Made by a program: the position numbers and the translations under genes. Shown piece by piece: positions 22,901 to 32,899 of a stretch of DNA of 32,899 nt. Within the stretch, counting starts at the first letter, position 1; each line of letters starts with the position of its first letter. Source of the DNA: Xylaria sp. FL1777 (taxonomy: Eukaryota > Ascomycota > Sordariomycetes > Xylariales > Xylariaceae); NCBI GenBank assembly GCA_022578965.1, contig MU400841.1, forward strand, positions 1-32,899. Reading direction: 5' to 3'. The notes beneath the pieces were generated by a model. That model did no database searches. It saw nothing but the letters and a program-made list of their open reading frames with translations, and was not told the origin of the DNA.

Positions 22901-25029
22901 TCGGTTTTTAGCTATAAATTATTTTATATAAATTAAAGAATACGTTTTTTATACAAGCTTTTTTTTAAAAGGTATAACATATTAACTAGTAGTTTTTCTT
23001 TTAGCAAATAAAGCATTTTTTGTTTGTACAAAAGTTTTAGTTTTTTTAATTATAGCTTTAAAAATAACTTAGCTATTTAATTAGTTAACTTAATAACTTT
23101 AGTATAAATCTAAGTTATTAGTTTTTTATATAGCTATAGTTATATTTTTAGTTTATAAAGTATAACTTATTGTTTTTTTATATAAAAGTTTTTGCTGTAC
23201 TATTTAATATTATATGTAAGTATATTTATAAGTTAGCAAAAAATCCTTTATATATAAGTTTTTAAAAAATTAACGCTATAGCTAACTTTAGTATACTTTA
23301 ATATATTTATATAATGTTTATACTTAGTTAAATTTTGCTTTAATAGCTAGCGCTAAGCGCTTGCTATGCTTTTTTAAGCTTATTAAGCATTAATTTAAAT
23401 ATTTTGTACAAAGCTAAGTTTAAGTTCTTTTTTTTTATTCGTATAAAAAAAACTATTATTTAATTAGCTTAATATTAGCTATAGTTTATATTAATATTAA
23501 AGTAAGTATTTATTATATAATATATTTTATTTTAAGTTTTGTTTAAATTAATATAATTAATAAAAAAGTTCTTTATATAATTTTTTAAAATATATAAAAA
23601 TATAGCGTAATATTAGTTTTTTGTAATTTTAATACGTTAGCAAGCAGTAATAAATAAACAAGCTTTATTATATAATAAGTTATATAGCTTGCTTATATAG
23701 TTCTAGCTTAAGTTTTAGCTTTTTTAAAAAGCAATATATTTGTTAAAAAATATAAATTTGTTTTATACAAACTTTATTAAAAGTAAGTTAAAAAACGTAC
23801 TTTTAACAGCTAAATTTAATGTTATACGAACATATATTTTTTGCTTTAATATTTGCAGTAAATAATGCTAAATAAAGTATTTATATATTAGTTAAAAAAT
23901 TAGTTTATAGCTTGCTTTTGTTATATAAAAATTAAACAGCTTAAAAAAATTCTAATGTTTAATATTTAGCTAAATTAATTATAATTAGTATTTATATTGT
24001 TATGTTTAAAATTATACGTTAAAACTTAGGTTTTTAAAAAGTAATTTAGTATATAAATAGTTTAAAAAGTTCTAACTATTATATAAAAAAGTATTTAATT
24101 ATTAGCTTAATATTAAAAATATTATTAATAGTTAAATAGTTATTATATAATAAGTATTTAATAGTTCTTTTAATTTTTTAATTGTAAAGTTTTTATAAGT
24201 TATTTTTATAAGCTTTTAAATTATAATTATTTTTAACGTTAAGTAGATTTTTTTTAACTTAAGGTTTTTAAGCAAAGCGCTTTATACGCTTTAATAAATT
24301 TTCTAGAAATAATTTTCTATTTATTTTCTAAAAGCTTTAGTAAACTTTTCTTAAAAGTAGTTTAATAGTTTATAAAAATATAAATAGTTAGCATAATAAA
24401 ATGCTAGCTTAATATTTAGCTTAATTTTAGTTGCATAGCTAAAATTAATTTTTTAGCTTTATATTTTAAGATTAATTTAAGCGTTTATTTATTGTACGCT
24501 TATTAGAACATTTTTAGCTAAGTTTTTATACGTAAAAGTAATTAGCCTTAACTTTAAAAGTGTTATAAGCAGTTATTTGTTTTTTTAAAACATAGTAAAT
24601 TTAGCTAAATTATATAATATATCTAATTTTATATTTAAGTTATATAAATTGCTGTTTTACTTTTATATAGCAGTATAGTTAATATATTGCTTAGTATTTA
24701 TATAACAATATAGTTAAAAAAGTAGCAAAGTTATTTGTTATTTTTTTTATTTTATTTTTAGTACTAATAAACAAGTTAAAAGTTTAGTTTTTATACGTAA
24801 ATAAATTAGATTTTCTTTTTTTTTTTTTTATACGTGTTTACTTTAGCTAATTAAAGAAAGTAAACTAAACAATATATTTATACGTTAAAAAAAAAACAAG
24901 CGTAATACAAAAAACAAATCTTTTTTTAATAAGTTAAAATAAAAATATATTATATAACTTTATTATTACTTTAGCTAATTTATAGTTTATTGCAAATAAG
25001 TTAAAAGTGCAAATATAACTATTAATTAG
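22901..25029 (-). other. Gag and N-terminal pol part of the copia element, unreadable
   Basis: By position this holds gag, protease and the 5' untranslated region of the minus-oriented element. I see AT-rich degraded sequence with no motif I would defend, and no convincing primer-binding site next to 25029. No other element was noticed inside it. Confidence 0.4.
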
Positions 25030-25316
25030 TATTAAATAAGCTTTATACGATTATATGTTTAATATATATGTGCTAAAACAAAGTACAATAATCTTTATAT
25101 TATAAGCTATTTATGTTTTATATATTTATAAAAAAAGAATGTTTGTATAAAGCAAAAGTTCTTTTTTATGTGTAAAAACTTTGCTAGCATACAAGCTAAG
25201 CTAACACTAAGATTACCTCAGTTTATGCAATAGCCCTTGCACAAAGTAGTTTTCGTATAAAACCTATTATACGTACTATATATAAAAGTTATAACTAATA
25301 ACCAGTTATTTTAACA
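25030..25316 (-). repeat. LTR, 5' LTR of the minus-oriented copia element
   Basis: 287 bp, matching 11938-12224. Sites that differ between the two LTRs are mainly C/T or G/A, so they reflect RIP more than time since insertion. The target duplication CTTAA follows directly at 25317-25321. Confidence 0.9.
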
Positions 25317-25321
25317 CTTAA

Positions 25322-26260
25322 TATATTTATAACTTGCTATAACTTAAATACTGCTATAAAAGCTAACTAAAAAAGCATTAAAAATATTGTTTTAAAGCTT
25401 TTTTAATAAACTTTATTAAATGCAAACATGCTAAAATCTTAAGTATAAATAGTAGCTTTATAGCTAGCTTATAATAATAAAGTAATGCTATTTAAACAAA
25501 ACAAAAAAATACTAATTAAAGTTAAAAAATAAGCTAATAACTTTAAAAATAAAACATTAGTTAATATTATTAAAGCAATAAATATAGCATTTATAAGTAG
25601 TAATATAATGATTATTAAAAAGCTATATAGTAAAAACATAATAATTACCTTTAAAAAAGCAGTACTTTAAAGGGCTAAAAAAAGAAAGTAAATTATAAAA
25701 GCCTTTAAAAAAAAGTCAAAAATACAACAAAAAAAAGTAGCGCTAATAATAAAAAGCATTTTAGTAAAGCGCATTAAAACAATATACTTAAATAAAAACT
25801 TACTATAGCTATTATATAGCAAATATTCTAAAGTTATAAAATACAAAAAAATGCTACTTAAAAATATAAAAGCTAAATTTATAGTAATATTGCTATACGT
25901 AAATAATATAGCAGTAGCTAAAATAATATATAATAATAGCTTTTTATAAAAAACTTAGCTGTTTAACGATAAACTTTTTATTATAAAGCTTAAAGTTATA
26001 CAATATTTTAATTGTTATAAATATAAACATATAATTAAATATTGCTGCAAAAACTTAAAGTATAGCTATTATTTAGCTTTAAAGCATTAAAAAAAAAAAA
26101 AAGCTGCTTAATAAAAATGCAAAAAGTAAAGCAAAAATGCATAAACTATAAAAAAGCACATATAGTATAAAACAAAGCTTGCTACAAAAAAGTTAAACAA
26201 AAAAACAAAGCAAAAGCAGCATATATATTATAACTTAAAAGCTTTTAAAGTGCTAAAAAA
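25322..26260 (+). pseudogene. 3' part of a LINE-like (Tad-type) ORF1 with CCHC zinc knuckles (degraded)
   Basis: This is a nucleic-acid-binding ORF1/gag-like protein. At 26001-26045 the frame reads QYFNCYKYKHIIKYC, a C-x2-C-x4-H-x4-C zinc knuckle whose first Cys became Tyr (TGT to TAT). A second knuckle follows directly (YSYYLALKH, two Cys changed to Tyr). After a frame change at a poly-A tract, a third His/Cys block reads KCINYKKAHIV, stop, NKACYKKV near 26140-26190. Before the first knuckle, about 25860-26000, FIVILLYVNNIAVAKIIYNNSF matches the segment that precedes knuckles in fungal LINE ORF1 proteins. The first half lies at 11435-11932, split off by the copia insertion. A retroviral-type gag is the main alternative. 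Confidence 0.7.
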
Positions 26261-27210
26261 GCATTAATAATAAGCAAAAAAATAAACAAAAATAGTTTAA
26301 AAATGCTAATAACATTAATATTTATATAGCTAAATAAAGAAAAATTACTAGCAAAAAAATAGCAAACTAGCAATGCAAGCAAAAACTTATTTTTATTAAC
26401 TTAATAATATATAATATTGCTTTTTAAAACATTGCAAAATTTAAAAGTAATATAACGCGCATGCTATAAAATAATAGCTTTAATTATATAGTAGTTTAAA
26501 AGCTAATAATTAATAAACATAATAATATATACTGCTTTAGTAATAATAGCTATTAAATTATTTAATTAAAAAGTAAAGCTATGTTATATATAAATAAAAA
26601 CATTGCAATAAAAACGCTAATAAAAAACGCTAATAAAAACTAAGCAAAAATTATAATAAGCAGTAATAATTTAGCAATAATTTTATAATTAATATATTTG
26701 TTAAAAGTTATAGCTCTTAGTTATATAGCTATTATTATATTAGTTATTATATTAACTATAGCTATTATATTAATATAGTTAATAGTTTAGTTATTATATT
26801 AATTATTATATTATAATATTATAGCAATTAATGGTATAAGTAGCTTAGTTATATAATTTATAACCTATAAACCTTATATTTTACTATAAGCGAAAAATAA
26901 AAAGTTTTAATTATAATAGCTTAGCTAGCTATATTTTTTTTATTTCTTTATTTTATAATTAAAGTGTATTATTAAGTTAATGCTATATAATATATATATA
27001 GTGCGCTATTATAATAATTATAAAGTTCTTAGGATTTATATATTAATAATAACTTTATAACTTTTTAGTTTTTTATAGCTATTTAAACCTATTATTATTA
27101 CACTTAAGCTAGCATTTTAAAGTACTTATATTTGCATTAACTTTTTTATTACTATTAGTAATGCTTTTATAAATTAACACTTTAATTAATTAAGTTAGCT
27201 TTATTAACAC
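26261..27210. other. AT-rich stretch with no readable gene
   Basis: This should be the end of ORF1 and, if the LINE was complete, the start of its endonuclease/reverse transcriptase ORF. I found no endonuclease or reverse transcriptase motif, so the LINE is probably truncated or fully decayed. The only structure seen is the low-complexity block at 26720-26822. Confidence 0.4.
26720..26822. repeat. Low-complexity TTATATTA-type repeat
   Basis: Alternating TAGTTATTATATTA and TAGCTATTATATTA words, partly mirror and partly inverted copies of one another, make up a degenerate simple repeat. Confidence 0.7.
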
Positions 27211-27376
27211 CTTATTTTTTTAGCTTTAATAATAGCTAAAAAATTAGCATGCTAGCTAGTTATAGCTTTATTAGCTACTTTGCTATAATACACTTTTATA
27301 TATAGCACTTTATATTTTTAGCTTTAGTAATAGCTAAAAAATTAGCATGTTAACTAATTATAGCTTTATTAGCTAT
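27211..27376. repeat. Tandem duplication of a ~65-bp block, 98-bp period
   Basis: The block containing TAGCTTTAATAATAGCTAAA followed by AATTAGCATGCTAGCTAG starts at 27221 and recurs from 27319 with a few transitions. The spacer between copies is about 35 bp. Confidence 0.8.
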
Positions 27377-27513
27377 TTATTTATTTTTTGCTTTATGTTT
27401 AAAGCTTTTGCTTTTATTATATACTTTTATATAATACGCACTAAAAATACATATATATTTAATGCGTTAATATATACATGTTTATATAAGCTAACATTAT
27501 TATAAAAAATGCT

Positions 27514-27573
27514 AGCTAAACATGCTTATAAAGCTAAATATTTCCAATAATAGCTAAACATACTTATAAAGCT
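27514..27573. repeat. 22-bp direct repeat, two copies
   Basis: 27514-27535 and 27552-27573 are identical except for one G/A difference (AGCTAAACATGCTTATAAAG versus AGCTAAACATACTTATAAAG at the start). Confidence 0.85.
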
Positions 27574-27779
27574 ATTATTAATTTATTATTATTTTTTATT
27601 AAGTATTAATTTATATAAAACGCTAGTAAATTATATTTATTTTAATATAGCAATACTTTTAGCATAATAGCTAAAATTAAACTAAACAACTAATACTTTT
27701 GCTAGCTGTTTTATTTTTATATAACTAAACATTTTTGCTAAGTTATTACCTTTTAAATAAACCTTTTAAGTCTTTTTAT

Positions 27780-28506
27780 AGCTAAAATACTTACCGCGCA
27801 GTACAAATTAGTACTACACATAAAGTACTTCTGCTTTTTAAACCAAGAAACCCATTTTTAAAACAAACTAACACTTCTGCTAGGCTGTATATATATAAAC
27901 AACAACTAAGCCCTTCGCTAAAGTTGTTGACCTATAAACATAACGAACGCTTCGAATTTCCTTACGAACCCAGGTACTTCGTACGCAGTACAAAAATCTA
28001 CTGTTTTAGAAGTACCTACGCTCTTCTAGACAGCCTGCTGCGTACGATATATTCTGCTGGTTATTTTTGGTGTCTTTTTTCCGACCATACAGACAGACCA
28101 ACACTAACCAACCTACATACCACCCACTCGACCTACACCAACCTACCCAATTATATGGCTACAGACCTTACCCAAAGCTATGGTACCTCTGTTCCCATAC
28201 AAATTGGCTAGTGTTGCAAGTACTACAGTTCTAGCCAGGTCCCGGACCCTAGGGCTTAGTCGACCAGTCAATTGGTTGGGTGGTTAGCCGGTTAGTCAGT
28301 CAACCAGTCGACCCACCTACAACCTACCTACCTATACCTCTCTCGATCCATTGGTACTTCTGTTTCTATACGAATTACCTACGAAACGAATTACTAGACT
28401 ATCTCTCGCAATGGAAGGTTTAGGTCAATGGGTCACCAATTGGAACGATATATTGGACCCTACAACGAAGGATATGGGGAGGTGGATTAAAATGCAATAG
28501 CAAGTG
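27780..28506. other. Unmutated island of normal base composition
   Basis: Composition changes abruptly near 27780 from under 20 percent G+C to near 45 percent by eye, with all dinucleotides including CpG present. A 95-codon open stretch runs from 27924 to 28211, but it begins at TTG, has no in-frame ATG upstream, and contains an internal ATG only near 28158, so I do not call it a gene. A TATATATATAAAC sequence at about 27888-27900 could be a TATA element. The island ends at the third TIR element. It is either unique sequence or a recent arrival, and I recognise no family. Confidence 0.6.
28085..28345. repeat. Degenerate ACCTAC/ACCAACC simple repeat
   Basis: Words such as ACCAACCTAC, ACCTACACC and ACCTACCTACC recur about seven times, mostly at 28096-28150 and 28315-28340. 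Between them lies the complementary form (GGTTGGGTGGTTAGCCGG), flanked by two GTCGAC sites at about 28259 and 28305. The pair could fold back on itself imperfectly. Confidence 0.55.
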
Positions 28507-28646
28507 TTATCTCAGGTGCTTTAAACTAAAAACATAAAACAGCGGGCTACGCCCGCTGCAAGCTACAACCCACCTCTTTTGAAAGCCCGTGCAGATATAT
28601 TTATAAGTTCAAAGCTTGCGTTCTATATATTTTAGTCTAAAGAACC
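28507..28646 (+). repeat. Composite folded terminus of TIR element copy 3, best preserved
   Basis: The TIR (28507-28531) is followed by a perfect GC-rich hairpin, CAGCGGGC-TAC-GCCCGCTG at 28540-28558. An inverted copy of the TIR motif (TTTTAGTCTAAAGAACCT, within 28621-28646) lies further in. The hairpin is damaged in copies 1 and 2, so this copy shows the likely original form. Confidence 0.85.
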
Positions 28647-31346
28647 TTTATTAATTTTTAAGCTAAAGTTTATTTTATATATATATATATATTACTTATA
28701 TTTATAGATTATTTATTAATAAAACTTAAAAAAAATAATTATAATATTATTTAAAGCTTTTTATAGTAATATTTATATTTAATGCTAACTTTATAATTAA
28801 AATACTTTATTATATTATAATGTTTTAAGCTTAAATAGTTAAAAGTTAAGCTTTATTTATTAATTTATTAATTAGTATTATTTTTTTATTTTATTATAAA
28901 ACTATAAACTTTTAATAATTTTAGTTTTAGTTTAATTAATAATTGCTTTTTAAAAAAATTAATAGCTTTAAAACTTTTAAAATTTATTAAAAAACTTAAT
29001 AAATTAAATAAACTAGCTAATAATATAATATTAAAACATTTATTTAGTAATTATATTTAGTATTTTATATAATATAGTTTATTATAATTAAAACATAACT
29101 AATAATATATATTAAAATATAACTTTATATAAAGTATTATTAATGCTATTTTAAATTATTATTAATTTAATAAATTATGTAAGCTTAAGCTTAAAGCTAA
29201 ACAAGTTAAATTAATTTAACATATAATATTTTATTATAATAATATTATATTAATAGCTTAAACTAGTTATAAAAAAAGCATTATATTATAAACTGTTTTA
29301 GTTATTATATAAAATATAATAATTTTATAGTTATATTTATTAAAACAATTAAAACATAATTAGTTTAATTTAATTGTTTAAATTTTTAATATTTGTTTAT
29401 TATTAATAATAAATAATATAACAAAAGTTAAATAATATTATATAAATAATTATAAAAATATATTTTTATTGTTTAATAAAATAATAGTATATAAGCTAAG
29501 TTAGCTTTAAAACATTTTATATATATTATTTTTAAGCTTAAATAAATTATTTAAAAATATTTTATTAATTTGCTAGTAAGGTTTACTATGGGTAGTAAAG
29601 CAATTAAGCATAAAAAGTGTAATGTAAATTGGAAAAAAGGGGGCCCTATAGGCAATTGCGTAGCAATTAGCTTAGGCATAAGCCTTACATAGCTATTTAG
29701 CTAAGCCACTATAGCCACAAGTAGGAATACTACTGTGGCTAAACCTCATAGATATAAAGTCCTTTTTTTAGTCTGTATTATTTGCTTTATAACTTTTTGT
29801 TTAATTAAAAAATTACATTTATAACTATTAATAAGCTTTATATAATTTATTAATAAAAAGATTTTTAAATTATATATTTTAATATATATTATATAAAAGC
29901 ATTAGTTTTATAAAATATATTATAGTTTAGCTATATTATTATATTAAGCTTAAATGCTTAAAAGTTTATATTGCTTAAAGCTAGATTTTAATAATAAAAT
30001 ATTTATTTAAAAAAACTGCAATTTGTTTATACTTTAGTTAATTAGCTTAATATATTTTTTATTATTTATTTTATAAAAAAAAGTACTATTATAAAAAATT
30101 ACTAATAATTAAGTTTTTTAATTAATAAAATATAACATAATATAGCATATTTAATTCTTAAAACTATTATTTTTATAAATAGCAAAAAAAAGCTTATTAT
30201 TACGCGCTATTTTTTAATAATATAGCTTTAAAAATTAAAGTTTATTTTAATTAAAATAAAGCGCTTTATTTAAAAATATAATATAAATATATGTTTTAAT
30301 AACTAATAGTAATTATATAATAAGTTTATAAAGCTAAATTTTTTTTATTAAATGATGTTTATTATTATAGCTTTTAAAATAAAAATAAATATTTATAACG
30401 TAATATATATTGTTTAATTTAGCTTTATTATTTTTAAAAACTTTTTAAACTTGTTATAAAAGTTTAGCTAAATTATTTAAAATAATATAATATAAAAAAC
30501 AGCATTTTTTTTTGCTTTTTATTAGTATTTTAATTTATTAAAAGCATAAAAAATTAAGCTTTTTAAACTAAAGCATAAAAAAAAACTACTAAAAAACAAT
30601 TAAAATAATTTGCGCTTTATAATAAATATAAGCAATAATATATTAAAAAGCTTAACGTTTAGCTATATATAGTTTATATTATTAAATTATTAATTAATTA
30701 TAACTAATAAGCTTAAAAATAAAAATAGTTTAATAGTTAATTTTAAACTAAAATAGTTTAAATTAATTAAGCTTACTAAATAAACTAAAGCTAAACTAAA
30801 GTTTAAAAATAAGCCATAAATTATTTAATTAAGCATATATAAGTTTATAAATATAAAATGCTTTAAAAAGTATACTTTATAGTTTTTATAGCAGCTAAAT
30901 AATAAAAATATTAAAAAGCAAAAAAATATATAATAAAAAGTATATTATAACTTATATTATTATAACTTTAGCTAATTATTAAAATTATTGCTAAAAATAT
31001 ACTAATAGTTTGCATTTTAAAAAAAACTATTTTTTAGTTTTTATAGCAAAAGCTTTAAAAATTTTACGTAAAACACTTTATAAACTTATATTAATATTTA
31101 AACTTTATTATTAATAACATAACAAAATATTTTATACTAAAAAAAGTTTAATAATATATTACTGCTATATTTAATAAAATAATTAATATAAATATTATGT
31201 TTTTTTTAGTTTATAATATTATAAAAATATTTAAATAAAATAAATAAAAAAAATATAGCTATATTTTATATATTAAGCTTTTTTTAATATATTAGTATAT
31301 TTTTAATAAGCATACTAAGCATTTTATAAATAAAACATAAATTAAA
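28604..31346 (-). pseudogene. Large degraded reading frame of TIR element copy 3, unrecognised protein
   Basis: Collinear with the minus-strand frame 13624-16154 of copy 2 and interrupted by the 212-bp insert. This copy carries more C-to-T and G-to-A changes than the other two, so it adds little coding information except near its 28604 end. No motif of its own was read here. Confidence 0.35.
29573..29784. mobile_element. 212-bp hairpin-rich insertion, not RIP-mutated
   Basis: Copies 1 and 2 run uninterrupted through this point, so the 212 bp are an insertion. It has near-normal G+C, including GGGGGCCC, unlike everything around it. Flanks end in ATTAATTTG (left) and ATTATTTG (right), an imperfect candidate target duplication. 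Three hairpins follow each other: AATTGC-GTA-GCAATT (29654-29668), AGGC-ATAA-GCCT (29674-29685), and TAGCCACA with GTAG against CTAC and TGTGGCTA (29712-29741, one bulged A). No clear terminal inverted repeat was found. On the minus strand TGGCTATAGTGG resembles an RNA polymerase III A box with one extra base, but no B box was seen. It could be a MITE, a SINE-like element or another small mobile unit. Confidence 0.75.
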
Positions 31347-32899
31347 AATACTACTAAAAATATATTTTATTTAACTTTAAAATTAATACTAAAAATATAA
31401 ATAAAGCAATAATTAAATACTTATTAAACGTTTAATATATAATTAAGCTAATTAGCTTTATGTTTAATAATAATTATAACTTTTGTTTTATTGTTTTTAG
31501 TAAAACTAACTATAATTATATTACTTTTAAGTGCTTTTTTTATATATATAAATATATTGCTAGCTATAAATTTACTAATATAATTTAAATTATTAAAGCA
31601 TAATAAAGAATTACTAGCAAATAATAGTTTTAAAAAGCTAAAAAAAAAGCAAAAAAAATAAAATATATATAATATTTTATGCTAATTTATATTTAGCTAT
31701 AATTCTTTAGTTTTTTTTTTTTTTTTTTGCTTTTTTATAATTAAAAATATATAGTTGCTATTTTTTATTACTTTTAATAAATAGCTTATTTTTATTAACT
31801 AAACTTAATATGTTTTATTATATTAAAACTTTAGTTAATTAAATAACTTTAGTATTAAACTTATTAATTTTAATATTAGTAAATTATTGCTTTTTTTTTT
31901 ATTAATAAATTTAGCATATTAAAAAAATTATATAATGTAATATAGCTATTAATACGTTTTTTAGTATTACTATTAATATATATTTTATAAGCATATTTAA
32001 TAATATTTTAATTAATAAAAAAAAAAGTATATTATTTATTTTAATATATTTAACAGAATTATTTTATATTATTATAAATTAAAGTAATATAAAAGCTTAT
32101 AATAGCTAATTAATTAAATATAATAAAAACATTTTATATAAAAGTTTTATTATTTTTTATATTAATTATAAAAGTGTTATTAATATGCTTTAAAGCTAAA
32201 TTAATAGTTTTTTATTTGCTTTTAGTTATAGTATACTAAATAAAGCTTAATTATAGTATTTTTATTGCAAATTTTAGTTTTATAACGTTAAAATACAATA
32301 ACTAAACAAAATATAACATTTTTAGTTTATAATTACTAAACTTTTTTCTATAAAAAAAAATAAAAAAATAAAAAATAATTTAATATAGCATTTTATAATT
32401 ATTAAGCTAAACTATTATAATTATTATAAATAAATATTTTATAATATTTATATATTAATAATAGTTTTAAAACTTAATATTAATTAATTTGCTTTTGTTT
32501 TAAATATATTTTTTTGTTTAATTTATATATTTTAACTATTAAAACTATAAAGCTGCAATTTTTTGCTTAAATAATATAAAATTTATGCTTTTTAATGCTA
32601 TTTAAATATAATTTAATTAAACTTTATTAAAGAATAATATATTAAATTTAACTAAGTTATAAATTAAAAACATTAAAATATAAGCATAAAACTTATTATG
32701 TAATAATAATAAAGCTTAATAATATTAAACTTTATTTTTTTTAATATGTTATTTATAGCTAAAAAATTATATGTTATATTTTATAAAAAAATCTTAAAAA
32801 GTCCAAAAAATTAATTAAATAAAATTTAGCATAATATAAAAAAAAGCTAATATAAAAAGCATTTATTATTTATAGTTATATATATTGCTTGCTTTTATT
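31347..32899. other. Outer part of TIR element copy 3, degraded
   Basis: Collinear with about 16155-17709 of copy 2 apart from a 2-bp length difference. It adds no readable coding motif. Confidence 0.5.

Larger units (their letters stand above)
11938..25316 (-). mobile_element. Ty1/copia-type LTR retrotransposon, interrupted by TIR element copy 2
   Basis: Two 287-bp LTRs in direct orientation at 11938-12224 and 25030-25316 enclose the element, and the 5-bp duplication CTTAA flanks it at 11933-11937 and 25317-25321. Removing the nested TIR element and its extra 8 bp leaves about 7.37 kb, a normal retrotransposon size. Minus-strand coding gives integrase (about 22900-21430), reverse transcriptase (about 21100-20340) and RNase H (20145-19640) in that order, which is the copia arrangement. 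Stops and charge-altering changes from RIP run through all domains. The LTRs, the duplication and the domain order were found independently and agree. Confidence 0.9.
28507..32899 (-). mobile_element. Unclassified TIR DNA transposon, copy 3, cut by the window end
   Basis: Collinear with copy 2 (offset 14,980 before the insert and about 15,192 after it), starting with the TIR at 28507-28531. The eight bases before it, AGCAAGTG (28499-28506), should recur directly after the other end, expected near 34,713 outside the window. The first ~110 bp are nearly free of RIP and give the cleanest terminus; the rest is the most mutated of the three copies. A 212-bp insertion interrupts it at 29573-29784. 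Confidence 0.88.

Noticed and set aside
27924..28211. Plus-strand open stretch of 95 codons as a real gene
   Set aside because: It starts at TTG, no in-frame ATG precedes it, and no domain or signal peptide is visible. Its length is not surprising in normal-composition DNA. Kept only as a point to check.
29573..29784. tRNA-derived SINE
   Set aside because: An A-box-like TGGCTATAGTGG is present on the minus strand, but it has an extra base and no B box or tRNA-like fold was found.
1..32899. Mitochondrial genome or an AT-rich protist genome
   Set aside because: GC-rich hairpins and extreme A+T could suggest this, but there are no mitochondrial genes, tRNAs or rRNAs, and there are chromovirus, copia and LINE remnants with RIP-type decay, which fit a fungal nuclear genome.

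Overview
This window looks like part of an AT-rich, gene-free compartment of a filamentous ascomycete (Pezizomycotina) genome. I see no intact protein-coding gene, tRNA or rRNA. Nearly all of it is old transposable elements reduced by what looks like repeat-induced point mutation (RIP). Copies of the same repeat differ mainly by C/T and G/A changes, and conserved family motifs survive with the substitutions RIP predicts (Asp to Asn, Glu to Lys, Cys to Tyr, Trp/Gln/Arg to stop). All domain calls were made by eye from interrupted translations, so edges are approximate.

Layout. (1) 1-3665, plus strand: the pol region of a Ty3/gypsy chromovirus, cut by the window start, with reverse transcriptase, RNase H, integrase, GPY/F module and chromodomain in the usual order. 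(2) 3667-4120, minus strand: a converging degenerate reading frame with Cys residues and a Lys/Gln-rich tail, then two minisatellites (4397-4500 and 4853-5176). (3) 5431-11426 and 13527-19523: two copies of an unclassified ~6.0-kb terminal-inverted-repeat (TIR) element in opposite orientation, each with its own perfect 8-bp target-site duplication. A third copy starts at 28507 and runs off the window. (4) 11938-25316, minus strand: a Ty1/copia-type retrotransposon with two 287-bp LTRs and a CTTAA target duplication. The second TIR element is nested inside it. (5) 11435-11937 and 25322-26260, plus strand: two halves of a LINE-like (Tad-type) ORF1 with CCHC zinc knuckles, split by the copia element. 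(6) 27780-28506: a ~0.7-kb island of normal base composition that escaped mutation. (7) 29573-29784: a 212-bp, hairpin-rich, unmutated insertion inside the third TIR copy.

The nesting gives a relative order: the LINE-like element came first, the copia element landed in its ORF1, and a TIR element then landed in the copia element. The parts with most claim to novelty are the ~6-kb TIR family with its composite folded ends, the antisense frame at the 3' end of the chromovirus, and the small hairpin-rich insert.
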